Source: Parasponia andersonii
Lineage: Eukaryota > Streptophyta > Magnoliopsida > Rosales > Cannabaceae
DNA length: 64,000 bases
Direction: 5' to 3'
Assembly (NCBI GenBank): GCA_002914805.1
Contig: JXTB01000182.1
Coordinates: 203,177-267,176 of the forward strand
Part shown: piece after piece, positions 1 to 13,147 of the stretch
Layout: each line of letters opens with the position of its first letter
How positions within the stretch are numbered: the first letter of the stretch is position 1
Translations under genes and position numbers: made by a program
The notes under the pieces: model-generated
What the model was told of the DNA's origin: nothing
The model's database searches: none
Seen by the model: only the letters and a program-made list of their open reading frames with translations

Positions 1-217
1 CTTTCCATTGTATTCTACCTTGGGGCTTCCGACCCCCCAGCTGTCGAGGTAAGGGTCGGACTGGGCCGAGTCTGTCCAGGGCCTGTGATGGGCTCGGCCC
101 TAACCTCGGACAGCCCCATGGCTGACTGTGATATCACGAGCGACCCACGTGACCTGTTCTGCCACTTAACCATCCACGTGGCGTATGATTTGGGAACGGA
201 TCCCACACACATCTATT
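1..217. mobile_element. Possible LTR end fragment at the window edge
   Basis: This stretch is clearly richer in G+C than the next several kilobases. It carries CACGTG cores near 148 and 176 and a short run ending in CCACACA, followed by an abrupt change to AT-rich sequence. That composition and the CA-type ending resemble the end of a plant LTR, probably Ty3/gypsy. No coding part is in view and the other end lies outside the window, so the call rests on composition only. It could instead be a promoter island of an unseen gene. Confidence 0.3.
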
Positions 218-2650
218 CTAAGTATATTGCAAAGAGTCAAACAAGTATTTTCTGTACGTAGTTTTCAGAGAAATAAATCTGGAAATCAATTCTATTCATT
301 TAGATTACTCATTCACACAAACAATGGGAGCATACTCCAGAATTATATACCTTACTGGATGGAACCCAATTCACTGTTTGTTATTAATCTTCTGCAATAG
401 AAGCCTTCAGATATTCATTTGAAGTTTCATTCTGCTGGGAAACTTTCTTTGTAGTTTCTAATTTTTTGCATGGACTTTCTCAATTTTTCACATTTTCTAA
501 GGAGTCTATCAATAGTTACCAATTATGTGGAACCTTTTGGGCTTCATTCATGGGTGACTGATATTTGTCTCTGAATTTATTGAGGACCCTTGGTGGTCGT
601 AATTTGGTTTATGTTCGTTACTATTGCTTTAAAAGGGTTCTTTGACTATGTACTCTTTTCTTTTGTCTAGAATTTCTTTTAACATACAGAGTTTGTCTAT
701 TCAGGCTTTAACGAGGAATATTCCAGGTTGCAATTGATTTTAATTCTACTTTGTATTCTTTATACTATTGGATAGAATTGTAATAGTTTTTGTTTCTTTT
801 TTCTATTATTAATAAAATTTCGCTTTTCTTTGTGTTATGGTGCATGGTATAGGAGCTAATGGGTGTCAACTTTGTTAACATTTCTTTGTTCATTTTTTTT
901 TTTTTTGGTAGTGATGAGTAACGATATTGTAGTATCCCAACTTCCCGAGAGGCACTTTAGTCTACTTCTTTTTTTGGTTTCGAGTTATTTACATTAATTG
1001 GATAGACCCGAGTTTAACTATGATATAATCTTTAGCTTTTGGTGTAAATGTTTTAAGAATATTATTGACATACGCTAGGGCCAAACTCTAAACATATAGC
1101 TATGGAATTAGTTCACACATATTCATAATCTTTCATTACTTGGGGATTTTGCTTTCATTGTATCTGACTATTCACCGATATATTAGACGGGCAATTTTCT
1201 CTATCAATTGTTGTAGACTAGTGCCTAACCACTTATACTTCTTGCATATTGTCTCATTTTTTGTCTTTAAGTCATCATGAATTTTTCCACCCTATCTTGC
1301 TAAGTGATATTCATACGTAGGGTCAAAAATAGTCACCATAATAGTTCATATGTAATAGTCAAATTAAGTTGGTGCATAGGTTTCATATTAGAAAAGTATA
1401 TACATCAATTCAATTTTGGCAGTTCGAAAATGCAATAAAACTTTTATAATGGACTACATGTGAATCTCAAGTAGAGACAAATTAAAGTAATTTTGTTAAT
1501 GCCTATCTTAAAGAAGTGATATATAATCACAAAGTATATTCCACTAAAAATGTCTTCTGAGCTTTTCATATTGCTCATATGACCAATACAAGTCAAATTC
1601 ACAATAAAGTTAGAGAAAAGGCAAAACATCTTTGGTATAATATTTCAAATCATATTACAAAAGGAGGATTTAACAAATCAACCCATAAGCTAAAGTTCTT
1701 TTTATCTAATAATAGTTGCATGTTATAACACCTTTATGCATGCATGAATATGCTAGCTAGCTAAAGTAAACATTTAGACAGACGTACTAATAAGAGACCC
1801 TACAGCTAGCTTTTCAGTTGAAAAGAAAATCCATTATTGGCCTAACTGAGATTAGAGGTTAAGGAACCTCTTAGACACACACACACAAATAAATAAATAT
1901 ATATATATATATATATATACATGTATACATAACACATTATACCAAGAATAGTACAAAAAATCCGAACTTCTATTCTAATTGAATGAGATAGTGAGTTTAG
2001 TGAATGCAGCAATCTTTTATTCACGAAATAAAATGATGAAAATTCAAGATATAATCTTCTGAATATTATTACGAAAAAGCTTGGATAAAAATCGGGTCTT
2101 GTAGTTTCATTAATTTTACTAGTAATGACAATATGATTTAAGATGGATGCGGAAAGCAGCTAGAGCTCTTGTTTATTCTGCAAGATTAATTTATCTATAT
2201 AGAAAGGAAATGTAAACATGCATGCCTCCTTCGGTCTCTTTTTTTGGCATATATTACCAAACATGTTGTTTAATTGGACGAGAAGCAGAAAGCACTTTAA
2301 GGAATTTTAGTGCTCATTCTTATGTTGTTTGGATATTCTTGAAAGTATTTACCACGGAATCAAACTCATTAATCGATGCTTCATCCCTGAAAATTGTACA
2401 ACCTATAATCAAACGTACGAGTTGCAACTTGCAAGCCAAAAACAAGAGAACAAAAATATGTATCTAATTATGTATTTTAAAGTTATTATTTTGAGAAGTT
2501 CCTTTTGTTATTCCCTTCTGGCCATGCAAAGAATTATTCTTAAACAAGGTGTTTTTTTTCCTTATATATAGAGATGGGAACTTAAACCGTAAACATCAAC
2601 ATTATTGATTATAGGTGATTAGTGTGGTTACCAACCAAACTATCTTTACC
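218..2650. other. AT-rich intergenic spacer, no gene seen
   Basis: I see no conserved coding stretch here. Open frames are short, unlike known proteins and full of low-complexity residues. A compound microsatellite (CA, then AAAT, then AT) lies at about 1876-1920. Confidence 0.6.
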
Positions 2651-3040
2651 TGCCACCACTAATTCTTGAACTATTTAGCCATAATAATTGTGTGATTTGT
2701 TGTAGACGACTTGTCTCGAACTAGTTAGCCACAATAATAGTGTTATGTTGTGGACGACTTGAGAATTGTGATGTTTATTAGGTCGGTCTGCTCATAAAGG
2801 GGCTCGCCAAGTCTTGAATAGTGTTGGGGCAAAATCAGGCTACTTCTACATCTGTCACCACTTATTCTTGAACTAGTTAGCCATAATAATAGCATTTTGT
2901 TGTAGAGGACTTGTATTGAACTAGTTAGCCATTATAATAGTTTTCTGTTTAGACGACTTGAGAACTGTGATGTCAATTAGGTCGGTCTGCCTATAAAGGG
3001 GCTTGCCGAGTCCAGAATGGTGTTTGGACAAATTAGGCCC
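2651..3040. repeat. Two-copy tandem duplication, about 200-bp unit
   Basis: Copy 1 (about 2651-2852) and copy 2 (about 2853-3040) both run from a CACCACT..ATTCTTGAACTA start to a GTCGGTCTG..ATAAAGGGGCT..GCC end. Each copy itself holds two versions of a GAACTAGTTAGCCA..ATAATAG motif, so the unit grew by two rounds of duplication. The copies differ at scattered bases, so the event is not very recent. Confidence 0.8.
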
Positions 3041-4289
3041 CGCACCCAATGAATGTCTTAGGCTTGGGCCTTGGCCCTTATGTTTATTTCAGAAAGATAC
3101 CAAAAAAATTAAAAATTAAAAAAAAAAAAAAAAAAAAAAAGAGAGTCTTAACTCAATCGTTGCCTAGTCTCTAAGCTGTGTGTAAATGAATATACTTTTA
3201 TTAACTTCCTTTTTTTTTAAGTTTTATTGGTTGGACTTTACAATTATACCATTGGTTAAGTTCTTTTGACTTATTAATATACATAATTGATTTACCAACG
3301 TAATTAAGTGATAGAAGATTGTATATAATTAATTTATTTATTAGCGTATATAATTAATTATTAATAAATATAGTTGATTTATCGATATCTATAATTAATT
3401 TACTAGTATATGTAATTGATTTATTATGATAAGTCAATCAAATAATACGATGAAATAATATGGTAACTCTTTAAATTATTTACATGATAAATCAATTAAC
3501 AAATGTTGCCCCTTAAGCTTTGTAGATTGTTACAGTTCCTCAAATGGCACGAAGGAATCAAAAAAAAAATTAAAATTTATCAATGGACGACTTTCATGAA
3601 TAGCTGATAAAAAAGCGTTTTTAATGTGTACGAAAAAACTTGAAACAAAACTAATGGTAAATCAGTGATACCTCTAATATTATTACTATTTTCTTTTAAA
3701 TTTTCAAAAATCATTATACAATGATCCCAATGAAAAAATTGAACTCGGAACCAAATCCAAATTCTAAAACTTGCTTATAAGCACTGATCTAGTTCCAATA
3801 GTATAACAGATAAGAATTTTATTGTTATTATTAGAGAAAATTAAGTCATTTCCGACCATTTTAAAAAAGAATTGTAAATTTAGGTTGAATTCAATTTTTT
3901 TAGATTTGGTGCCGTATTTTAAAAAAAAAATTAGAAAAATATTATTTTAAAATAATAATTAATAATCTGTAATCACTTTTCACGCACTTATAACTAGTAA
4001 CCAAAGTTAGTTATAATGGGTATATAGCTTATAATTGTTCCAACAAGTAACTTAGTAACCTAAAATTGATAATTAGTAACTATTTTTTAAAATAGTATTA
4101 TTCCTCAAAAAAAATTTAAAAGGTGGTATCTTTTATTTTAAAAAAAAAAAGTGATACGGGATTTGGAAAAACAAAAAGCTGATCCTTAGTAATTTTTTTT
4201 TTATCGATAAATGAAAGTGATAGAGACCCTTATCATTAACGTCCCCAATAATATACGATTTTATACAAAAATTAGGCCCACGATGGACT
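3041..4289. other. AT-rich spacer, no gene seen
   Basis: The region holds homopolymer A and T runs (for example 3118-3140) and many short TTAAT/ATTAA motifs. I see nothing coding. Confidence 0.6.
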
Positions 4290-4590
4290 GAACCCTTTTT
4301 TTTATAAAATGGATTGTATTTTTTTGAAAAATCTCGAATTAATTTTAAAAAATATAATTTTTTAAAAAAAAATTTAGAATGTAAAATTTTTCAAAAATAT
4401 ATTAAAACATATCATTTTTTTTTTTTTGAAAATTAGTATTTTTTAAAAATATTCGAGATAATTAATTGAATTATCTGAGCTAATCAATCAAATTTCTTGG
4501 ACCAATTAAATTACTAAATGTAACCTGACTAATTATCTCTAGTAATTTGACCCGAAATTAATTTGTAAAAATTGGTATTTTAATAAATTA
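4290..4590. repeat. Copy of a dispersed AT-rich repeat family
   Basis: Runs such as TTTTTGAAAAATCTCGAA and AAAATTGGTATTTT surround a core of repeated GTAACC/GGTTAC-like and TCGAG/GATAATTAATT words. The same architecture recurs near 43190-43520, 43690-43960 and 61300-61610. It is probably a decayed non-autonomous element. The ends are approximate. Confidence 0.4.
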
Positions 4591-4752
4591 TCAATATGCT
4601 ATGTGTTATATTTTTTAAAATAATAAATAGTAATAATAATAATAACACGTAGGCAAATATACGATGAATGATCATCTCAAAGGTGCTAGAATCCTCGAAC
4701 AATGTTGGGAGTGTAATAACAAACAAAGGATGACAACTCCCAGTGTCCCACA

Positions 4753-4821
4753 GAAGCTTCTGGATTCTGTCCACTTGAATTGAACTTCTTCTGAATGTAT
4801 AAACTATCGATGCTTTTATAA
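4753..4821 (+). promoter_or_regulatory. Heat-shock element and TATA region of the sHSP gene
   Basis: GAAgcTTC at 4753-4760, followed after two bases by GAT, fits the nGAAnnTTCn heat-shock element with two perfect pentamers and one degenerate one. TATA-like motifs follow at about 4798 (TATAAAC) and 4815 (TTTATAA), some 70-95 bp before the start codon. HSF binding and heat induction are inferred from these motifs and from the gene family. Confidence 0.6.
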
Positions 4822-4891
4822 CCGAGCCGAAGATCACTTAAACATCGTTACACGCTACTGCAAAGGGAGAAAAAAAAAAATTAAATCATCA

Positions 4892-5581
4892 ATGGCTGAT
4901 AGCATTTTTGGACACCCTCTCCCTCTCAGGCGCTTCTTCTGGAGCCCTCCGATCTTTCGAGAGTGGTCCGGATCAACGGCCCTCATGGACTGGCTCGAAT
5001 ACCCTTCTGCCCACATCTTCAAAATCAACGTTCCAGGTACCCAGTCTCATATACAAATTTGCTTATGCCATTTTACATGTTTAGATTTTACTGGGGTTTT
5101 ACTTTTTAGAGGATTAAGCTTATTTGTTTAATAGAAGTAATCAATTTCTTTTTAATAAAAAAAATTATTGGTTTACTTACAAAGGCTTTTCAGGATTCAG
5201 CAATATTTTTTTAAATATGTTTAAATCTGTAATAATTATTCTACTTTCGTATATGTATTTATTCTTCATGGGAATGGCTATTTTCTGTGTATAGGTTTTG
5301 GAAAAGAGGACATAAAGGTTCAAGTTGAAGAAGGAAATATTTTGCACATGAAGGGTGAAGTTGCAAAAGAGGAGTCTAACCCAAAAGAGACCGTTTGGCA
5401 TGTAGCTGAGAGAGGGACAGGAAAAAGAGATTTTTCTCGGGAAATTGAATTGCCGGAAAATGTGAAGTTGGATCAGATAAAAGCTCAAGTAGAAAATGGG
5501 GTACTCACTATAGTTGTTCCCAAAGATACAACCCCAAAGCCTTCCAAAGTGCGAAATATCCACATCACTAGCAAGCTCTAA
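4892..5581 (+). CDS. HSP15.7: Class I-like small heat-shock protein, peroxisomal (HSP15.7 type)
   Basis: There are two exons, 4892-5036 and 5295-5581, with a 258-bp GT-AG intron that splits a glycine codon. The product is 143 residues. It starts with an arginine/phenylalanine-rich leader containing FREWSGSTALMDW. The alpha-crystallin domain (about 36-135) follows, with FKINVPGFGKEDIKVQVEEG near its start and the hallmark GVLTIVVPK at 117-125. The C-terminus is SKL (141-143), a type 1 peroxisomal targeting signal. This matches the Arabidopsis peroxisomal HSP15.7 (At5g37670) as I recall it, in length class, N-terminus and SKL tail. Such proteins are ATP-independent holdases that keep unfolding clients soluble, here presumably in the peroxisome matrix. 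The start is the only ATG that gives the family N-terminus, and a heat-shock element lies upstream. The gene ends tail-to-tail with the SET-domain gene. Confidence 0.93.
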
Positions 5582-6041
5582 TGGCGCACTTCAATGTGTC
5601 TTAAGCTACTTCTAAGCTTCAACGGCTTTCAATGCTAAATGTCGTTTGTAACATGTATGGGTATGGTTTTTTATGAAAAGGATTATGGAGTTCAAAAGTA
5701 GATAATGTATGCACTTTGGATATGAATAAAAGTGGAATTAAAGATGTGGAAATCTACAATACGTTTTCTAGTGTGTGATTACTGACTCATGCTATAACAT
5801 AGTACAAGAAATTTGTAAAAATTATAGTTTTCTTACTTAATAACCAACCACCAACACTTTTATGACTAATTTGATTCTAGTGGAGGTAATATTTTGTCCC
5901 ATGGTTCAGGAAGATGTAATTATTTGGTTCAAGCTAAATCATATTTTTCTTCTACTCTTTTGGACTGCATTTATTAATTCTTTGCAACTCACGTGGGCAA
6001 TACAATGAAACCATGATACAAAAGACCGTTAAACTACATTA
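5582..6041. other. Convergent 3' UTR region between two genes
   Basis: This 460-bp gap separates the stop codons of the sHSP gene (+) and the SET-domain gene (-). A canonical AATAAA at 5725-5730 is a likely polyadenylation signal for the sHSP transcript. Nothing else coding is visible. Confidence 0.6.
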
Positions 6042-9000
6042 CTATGAGCTAAATTGCACTGTCACATTTTGAGAATTTAGAGAATCAATAACTTTCGAGC
6101 AATAAGAAACGCATTTTATCAGAGTTTCCTTATAGCTAAGCCTCCACTGAACAGCTAATATCCACCTACCTATGGCCTGTGTAATTTTCTTGGACGATAG
6201 TGCACCACTTCCACAACTTTCCAAACCATTGGCCTCCAAGAAAGCGCAAATCTGATTTGTCGAGGAGGCCAAAACATTACTCAGCTCAGAGGGAGTAAAA
6301 GAATTTTGTAGTATCTCAATGGCACTTAAAAGTGATCTGTCTTCATCAAATGACGTTGGCAAACTCTTCAAGACAAAAGTGCACTTCTTTGATATCCATC
6401 TCATTACCAGTATCTCGTTTTCAGCCGAAAGCTGCGATCCTGAATAAGCAAGGTGAGCAACAGATCTTCGCTGATTTGGCCGAGTTGCCCACAACCGTAA
6501 AGCCGAGAGCAGGGCGAAAGAAGGTTTTCCATTTTGCTGGATATACATCGACTCCTTAGGCCATGAATTAGAGGAGCACATTTCAGATTCCAAAGGAATG
6601 AAAACCTTTTCACCTGAATTTTCATTCAAGATAAAGCCATAGTGTTCAAGAAGCTCCAGATTTGTGTATGAACCATAACACAATAGGACCTGTAGAAAAT
6701 AAACTTTTATGTCAATCTGAAAATTCAATTTCATCCAACAAGGGAGATAATATTCAGCCAATTTAATGCCCTTAGTTTGATCTGGAAAAATGCAACTATC
6801 GTAGCACAAGACACTTGACCAATCAAGGCCTCTTTTACGTAGGAATTCAGGAAAAATCATAACTGAACAACCATATACAACCATGAGCCGTATCACTAGA
6901 TCAGCTGGATACAAGACCAATGTATAGTAGTAGGATTCAGTGTCTTGAAATACAGTATACATTAGATGAAACAGACGGAAAGAAATTATAAACAAATGGT
7001 AATTGCTTTATACAAAAATGTATTGAGAGAGAATGAAAGAAACTTGTAAATTTAGGTGTTCCAGACAACCAGAAGAGTGAAATTTCATTAATCAACAGAC
7101 ATTATTAATACTGTCAAAATACTATCAATCACTCTGTAACTCTAGGTTTCTTTTTTCTCCCATAGGAACCGTTAATATTTGATACACTGGATAAAATTTA
7201 AGTCACTTAAATTCAAATCTCTCCTATTCCTTAAGCCAACAAGTATTGTGCAAATCTACTGCCATCTCTTATCTTATCTGGATCTATGGATCATCACATT
7301 CTCCAAACGTAGTTTTGAAATATCATTTCCAAGTGACTAAGAATGACATCCTACGCATACTTCTCCATTTCAAGTAACCAGGCTCTCAAATTTAGATAAA
7401 TACACCATGAATATTCAGATCTTCTCAATTCACCATTGAATATTAAGAGCAGCCCAGATTTCAACATTCTTCATCAGAACTTTCATCTTTTTAATATTAC
7501 ATACTTGACAGAAGCTAAATCTCCTTTTTTTTTTCTTTTCCTTCTACTTACCCTACAAATTTCAAGAAGATACAATTGCCATTTGCAGTTTCCTGACTCT
7601 CTACGTGGATAAGTTCGAAGGCTTGACTTTGTAACAGCTTACTACACACTCTTTACCTCAGCAAGGAATTGAAAAAATGCACATTATCTTTTGACCAAGA
7701 AACAATTGATGGGTTTTTTTTGAAGAAATTTAAATTGTTATTACTGAACTTCCGATGATGTGGATTCCCAGGAGATATCTGCTTAGATATCAGAAGAGAG
7801 GTGTGAAAAATGGAAATTTACAGGAAAATGTTAAGATAATTTGCATTTGGAATAATCAAAGATTTAAAAAACTAATCAAACCCTCAAAGTACTAAGGAAA
7901 TAAGATTTACAAAATTGAGGCTGCCTATAGTATCAATTAAACTATGTGAATCACCAATTCTCAGTTCTTTTACAGAAATATAAAATATAAAATAAAAAAT
8001 AAAAAATAAAAAATAAAAAAGAAAAAGAAAGACATCCAAATAGACAAATATAATTACATCGAAAAGTTTTTGGATTCTGCCACACATAAAACTCGAAGCA
8101 TAATATAAAAGACAACCAAACAAGCAATCATATTAATTAGATAAGTAACAAAAAGCTTCATAGTAAAGTTACTTTGTTGATTAATTTTTTGATACCTGCT
8201 CTCCTTTTTTATAATGTCTCCTAGCATAAAAACAATATGCTGCAACATCTTCTTCAAAACCACCATCAGTCAACCTTTCTGAATGAGAATCAAGCTTTTC
8301 CAAGTCTAACATATCTGTTGCGTCCCCATCCACAGAAGGGTTAACTCCAAAGGAAGAAGCATGCATCTTGCAATTTAAATCTTCTACACGGGATGGCTCC
8401 TCTCCAGGTGGTGCAGCATAATTAAATAAGTCTCCCACAGGACATAAACATCCAGCCTCATCCCATTGTATGTGCAAGGTCCGCGAAGAAATCTTTAATG
8501 GAATGAAAAAGAAAAGTAGAACTTAGCAACATCAAAATTTTCATGATATTAAAAATATGATATGGACAATTCATAAAACTCAGCAAGAATGCACTCCATT
8601 AAACAAAGCATATAAAGTTTGGGGTAGTTCGTTTTTATTTTTTAAAAGTGAAAATAAGGATAAAGATTTTATTGAGCAACATTCTGAGAACATCTCCATC
8701 TTTCATTTCACTTTTTAAAACAAAATACAAACATGGAAGTGTCACAAAGCAAGCCAAGCGAAAAATAACCAAACACCAAGGAGTCTCATAAACAAGTGAT
8801 CCTATGGTGCTGGAGAATAAGGTGTATTGAGTTATCTCCTATAATGTCTAAGTCCAAAAGGAATGGAAAATGCATTCTCACTGTAGCAGAAGCCCAAAGC
8901 CATGCTCTAAAAGTCGAAAGTCGAGGCTTAAGGTTAAGCTGTGTCATTAACACACTAGCTTCTTTCCAGTCCAATTCAGCCTTCAACATGGCCTTTTCCG

Positions 9001-9792
9001 CGGCCCAGATTGCCTCATCTACCTACAAACCACATTAGTTTCCTTTAGAAACCATTTATTTCAAAAATGCAAAAAAACTAATAAATCTTATAACCCCAGA
9101 ATCCTAAATAAAAATCATGGAAACCTAACCTAAGAAACAGAGTAAAAGTAGATGATCAGATACAGAACTTGCAGAGCTTGCTTTTCAAATTCCCCAAAAG
9201 TTGCTAAGATGTCATAACTAGGGGGCAGATTCATCAAGTAAGGATACCACCATGAACTCTTCCCTTTATTCATTTCATACAATAAGCAAGTACTCAATAT
9301 CTGTTGACAAAAAGAAAAAGATATAAGTAACCCATGATTAATAACTGTATTAGAAACTAACCCATGTTTGGCTGTTGGGAAAATATAAAGAAAATTCTCA
9401 AACCTGAATAGGGGAGAGAGAAGAATGGGGGTTGAGAGCGATAGAGAGTGTCTCATCTTTCAAGAGAGTCTCTCTAGTCATTAAAGCTGATTTGGGTACC
9501 CTGAGAATCAACTCTCCTTTTCTAAGACCACGCAGAGCCGCCAAACCCCTTCTGCAGCATTTCAAACAAAGTCATATAGATTAGTATTTTCTGGGTAACC
9601 AAACAGAAAGGGAGACGAGAAAATAGTCCATTTCTTCACGTACCCGCCGGCTTCGGGAAAGTGGGAAACGAAAAGAGAGTGACCTAAAGAGGAAGATAGG
9701 CTCTCCGATGGGGAGGCTTTTGAGTCTGTAATGCCAACCTCTGCTGCCCATTTCAGAAGGATTTCAAGCTTCTCGTCTCCTCCGACCTCCAT
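6042..9792 (-). CDS. SDG40: SET-domain protein, SDG40 type (Rubisco-LSMT/SETD class)
   Basis: There are six coding exons on the minus strand: 9792-9644, 9551-9404, 9300-9169, 9022-8882, 8492-8196 and 6689-6042. All introns are GT-AG and the phases agree, giving 504 residues. The ATG at 9792 (MEVGGDEKLE) is the first in frame; upstream there is only a TTG. The split SET domain starts with PEAGGRGLAALR. The catalytic-side motif is GDLFNYAAPPG (210-220), and the second SET block is CYGSYTNLELLEHYGF (293-308). A helical substrate-binding C-terminal region follows, as in Rubisco large-subunit methyltransferases. Length and order match Arabidopsis SDG40 (At5g17240), a predicted lysine methyltransferase of non-histone type with uncertain substrate. 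The usual NH of DxxNH is NY here, which I believe is normal for this subfamily. The last intron (6690-8195, 1506 bp) is much longer than the others and holds an (AAAAAT)n run near 7980-8020. Confidence 0.9.
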
Positions 9793-10219
9793 TTCTCTTC
9801 GCTTTCTCAAATCAAGTGTTTAGCACACTGTTTCTCACGATGTATATTATTGGAGTTTAGTTTTTTTTTTTTTCGAAAAGGTATTATTGGAGTTTTTTAT
9901 TATGAAATTTTTATATAAATTGGTCCGATCCATCCACTCCCACGCAATCACAGGCCCTCTCCCAAGAATCTTACGACCAAATTGAGAGTATAACCTCAAT
10001 TAGCATAAGTATTATTGGAGTTAATGGGAAGAAGAGGAGACTCTTTTTACACACGATTCCACTCTTTCATTGTCTCACGTATGGATTCACTGTGTGATAT
10101 CACGTGGATTCCACTGACACGACTACAATATGAAATTAGACGGTGCTTTGGACGACATACGGCCCAAACTTGACGAATATGAGTGAGTTTCGTGGAGTAA
10201 AATCTTGGTAAACGGTGTG
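9793..10219. other. Upstream region of the SET-domain gene
   Basis: This holds the 5' flank and probable promoter of the minus-strand SET gene. It has a poly-T run near 9858-9872 and a more GC-balanced segment to about 10200. I cannot point to a convincing TATA box. Confidence 0.4.
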
Positions 10220-10583
10220 TTATTAGTTAAGTCTCGTTTAGAAAAAAAAAAGATAATATTTTGAGATTAAATGTTCTTTATTAGTTAAGTCTCGTTTAGA
10301 AAAAAAAAAGATAATATTTTGAGATTAAATGTTCTTGGTGACCGATGATTATGTTATTGCGATAAAATGATTATTCTAAGAGTATTATTAAAATGAATTT
10401 TTTAGGTCTGTTATACGGTGATTGGTTGTGTGTTATTAGTTAAGTCTCGTTTAGAAAAAAAAGATAATATTTTGAGATTAAATGTTTTTGATGATCGATG
10501 ATTACGTTATTGCGATAAAATGATTATTCTAAGAGTATTATTAAAATGAATTTTTTAGGTTTGTTATACGGTGATTGGCTTAG
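10220..10583. repeat. Nested tandem duplication (58-bp and 155-bp units)
   Basis: The segment starting TTATTAGTTAAGTCTCG occurs at 10220, 10278 and 10433. The first two are 58 bp apart. The second and third head longer units of about 150 bp that both continue through GCGATAAAATGATTATTC to TTATACGGTGATTGG. The copies are almost identical, so this is a young two-step duplication. Confidence 0.85.
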
Positions 10584-10602
10584 AAATATATATATATATA
10601 AA

Positions 10603-10850
10603 TATGGTTGTCAATCTAATAGGTATTTTTTTTCTTTACCTATGAGTAGTTATTTTTTCTTTAACCGTTGGATCATCATCTAATGATGATCCAATAACTA
10701 TAAAGAAGTACATGAAAAGACGTGCATTATTAATGCTCTTTCTATCTCTTACTTTTTACAATAAAAAAATATACATGCTAAATTTTCATTGGCCAAATTG
10801 ATACCTATGGATAGGTAAAAAAAAAAATACCTACTGAATTAGTGCCCTAT
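10603..10850. mobile_element. MITE with imperfect terminal inverted repeats
   Basis: The left end reads AATAGGTA, T-run, CTTTACCTATGAGTAG. The right end is its imperfect reverse complement, CTATGGATAGGTA, A-run, TACCTACTGAATT. The interior has GCC/ACCGTTGGATCAT followed by its inverted echo. There is no coding capacity. Similar 220-260 bp units occur near 35640, 44236 and 48740, so this is a dispersed non-autonomous DNA transposon family. The target duplication is not clear. Confidence 0.6.
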
Positions 10851-11261
10851 AAATATAATATGTGATTTATCATCATTCAAATAGTGATAATATTTAATCT
10901 ATTTATGATAAATATTAACACATTAATTAGATAGTGAAAACTTATATGTCATATATGTTGTATAAAAAACTTGATACAAAAACTGGGACATGTAATATAC
11001 TAGTCGAATGATCCGTGCGTTCCCATTATTATTGTTATGAATTACAAAATAATAATATGAAAATCAAGTGATTTGTAAGTAAAAAATAAAAGTTAATTAA
11101 CTTGGTTTGTTAATATTTCTTTTATAAAAAAAAAATCGATTTTCATTTTGAAATACAAAATACATAGTTAATGATATTTTTTTTATAGTTTATGATATTT
11201 TTTATTTCAAAAAAAATATCCTAGATTTCCATAAAACACAAAAGTATGATATATTACTAAT

Positions 11262-11323
11262 NNNNNNNNNNNNNNNNNNNNNNNNNNNNNNNNNNNNNNN
11301 NNNNNNNNNNNNNNNNNNNNNNN
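11262..11323. other. Assembly gap, 62 N
   Basis: A run of N within AT-rich spacer. The true length is unknown. Confidence 0.98.
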
Positions 11324-11658
11324 TTAATTTAAAACACATTGAATATAAGGATAAAGGGTTGAAGTGATTATATATAATATTCTATTTTTCATATTACCTT
11401 TATAAAGAAATAAATTTCCCACGTTGAGACCATGAAATGTATAAGAAAGAGAAAAAAAAAAGATTAAAACTGGGAAAACATAAAATATGAATATAGCATA
11501 GATATACATATAAACATGTGTGGTTCACAATAGTAAATGCCAAAGAGTCCCCAAATTAGGCCCACACAATAAATGTTTACTTGCTAATTAAAAAAATAAA
11601 ATGAGTTTAAATCTCTCTTCCTCGAAATAGTATTGAAATCACATTTTAATATAATTAC

Positions 11659-11786
11659 ATTGGGCCCATATATTTTAGTAACTATTCCTGAAAATTTTCT
11701 CTAATGTTACTATTAAAATGAAATTGGGCCCATATATTTTAGTAACTATTCCTGACAAATTTCTCTAATGTTACTATTAAAGAGAA
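11659..11786. repeat. Two-copy tandem duplication, 64-bp unit
   Basis: Copies 11659-11722 and 11723-11786 both start ATTGGGCCCATATATTTTAG and run to TGTTACTATTAAA. They are almost identical. Confidence 0.85.
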
Positions 11787-13147
11787 ATTGTGCATTCATA
11801 AATTTCTTTTTTTAAAAAAAAAAAGTAAAAAAAATGTATCTAAAAATAAAAAGGAAGTTACAGCATGTAGGGATATTAACGTACATACGTGTGAAACCCA
11901 CCCTATGTTAAGATTTTAAAAATAAAAAATTAAAGGCAACCAAACAGCTGCTTGTACGCTCTAAAGTAAATGTCAACAGAAAATAAAACATTCTCAGACT
12001 CAAAAAAGTCAAAAGCAAAAGAAAAAACAAAAACAAAAACACATTTAAAAAAAAAAAAAAGAAAGAAAAAAGCTGATGAAGCAGAATGGGCAAAGAGGAA
12101 CGGCCAGATTTCTACGCCAATCCACGCTTCTATTTTAGTTATAGATATATAATTCTAAAAATTAGAATGAGTGTTTTTTTAGACCCTTTTAATAAATGTC
12201 TATTTTTTTATTTTATAGATAAATAACGAAATATATGTATTTTTATATTTAGTATATTTATTTATACTAATTTTAGTTTATATATTGAATACTAATACAT
12301 CATATTTTACATTTGATATATTCATTGATATACCAATTATTTTGCTATAATATTTAAAATATGAACATTTACTTAAAATAGACCTAAAATTTGATTATTA
12401 TGCTATAAATAGTGTGTCCAACTGTGACTGATATTGTGATAGTTCTAAAAAAATTATTTAGAAAAATACTATTAAATAAGTTATTTATGCCAAATTAGGT
12501 CCATTTCTCAAGCAAACGTATGCTAAAAGTCAAGTCCAACTGTCCAAGTGTTACCTCCCAAACCACAAAAATAAACCATACGGTTCAGGTATAATTTAGT
12601 TCAGGTTCCTTAACAATTTCGAATTATGTTGTTCGAAAATGAACATAAGCAACATGTGCGGCGCACTAAATAGGTAGTAAAGTCTGTCAAATTGCATCAC
12701 AAGTACCCCTAATTTTCGACCTAAAAATATTTTAGGAAGTTTTTGAATGTAACAAATTTATTAGTCAAACTTATTTACAGTCCCACATAGTTGGTAAAAC
12801 GAAACTTTCGGCCTTTGAAGTCTACATAAAGAGAGTAACACCTCAAATTTTCTTCATTAATGAATTTCAATAAACTAATATGTAAGACTCTGCATTACCA
12901 AGAGTATAATGTAAAATGCTTCTAAACTTAGAATGGAGGATTTCTAACGACTTAAATATCAAAAATAAAATATTAAGATCTAAATAACAAAAATTAAAAT
13001 ATTAAGATCTAAATAACAAAAATGCTAAAATTTAGAGATTCTTAAAACGAATTGCCTTTAGATAAAATAGTATAAGAAAATTATTAGGATCCGTTTAACA
13101 CAACTAATCATAACAGTATTCGTAAAATGTTAAACTAATCATAACAG

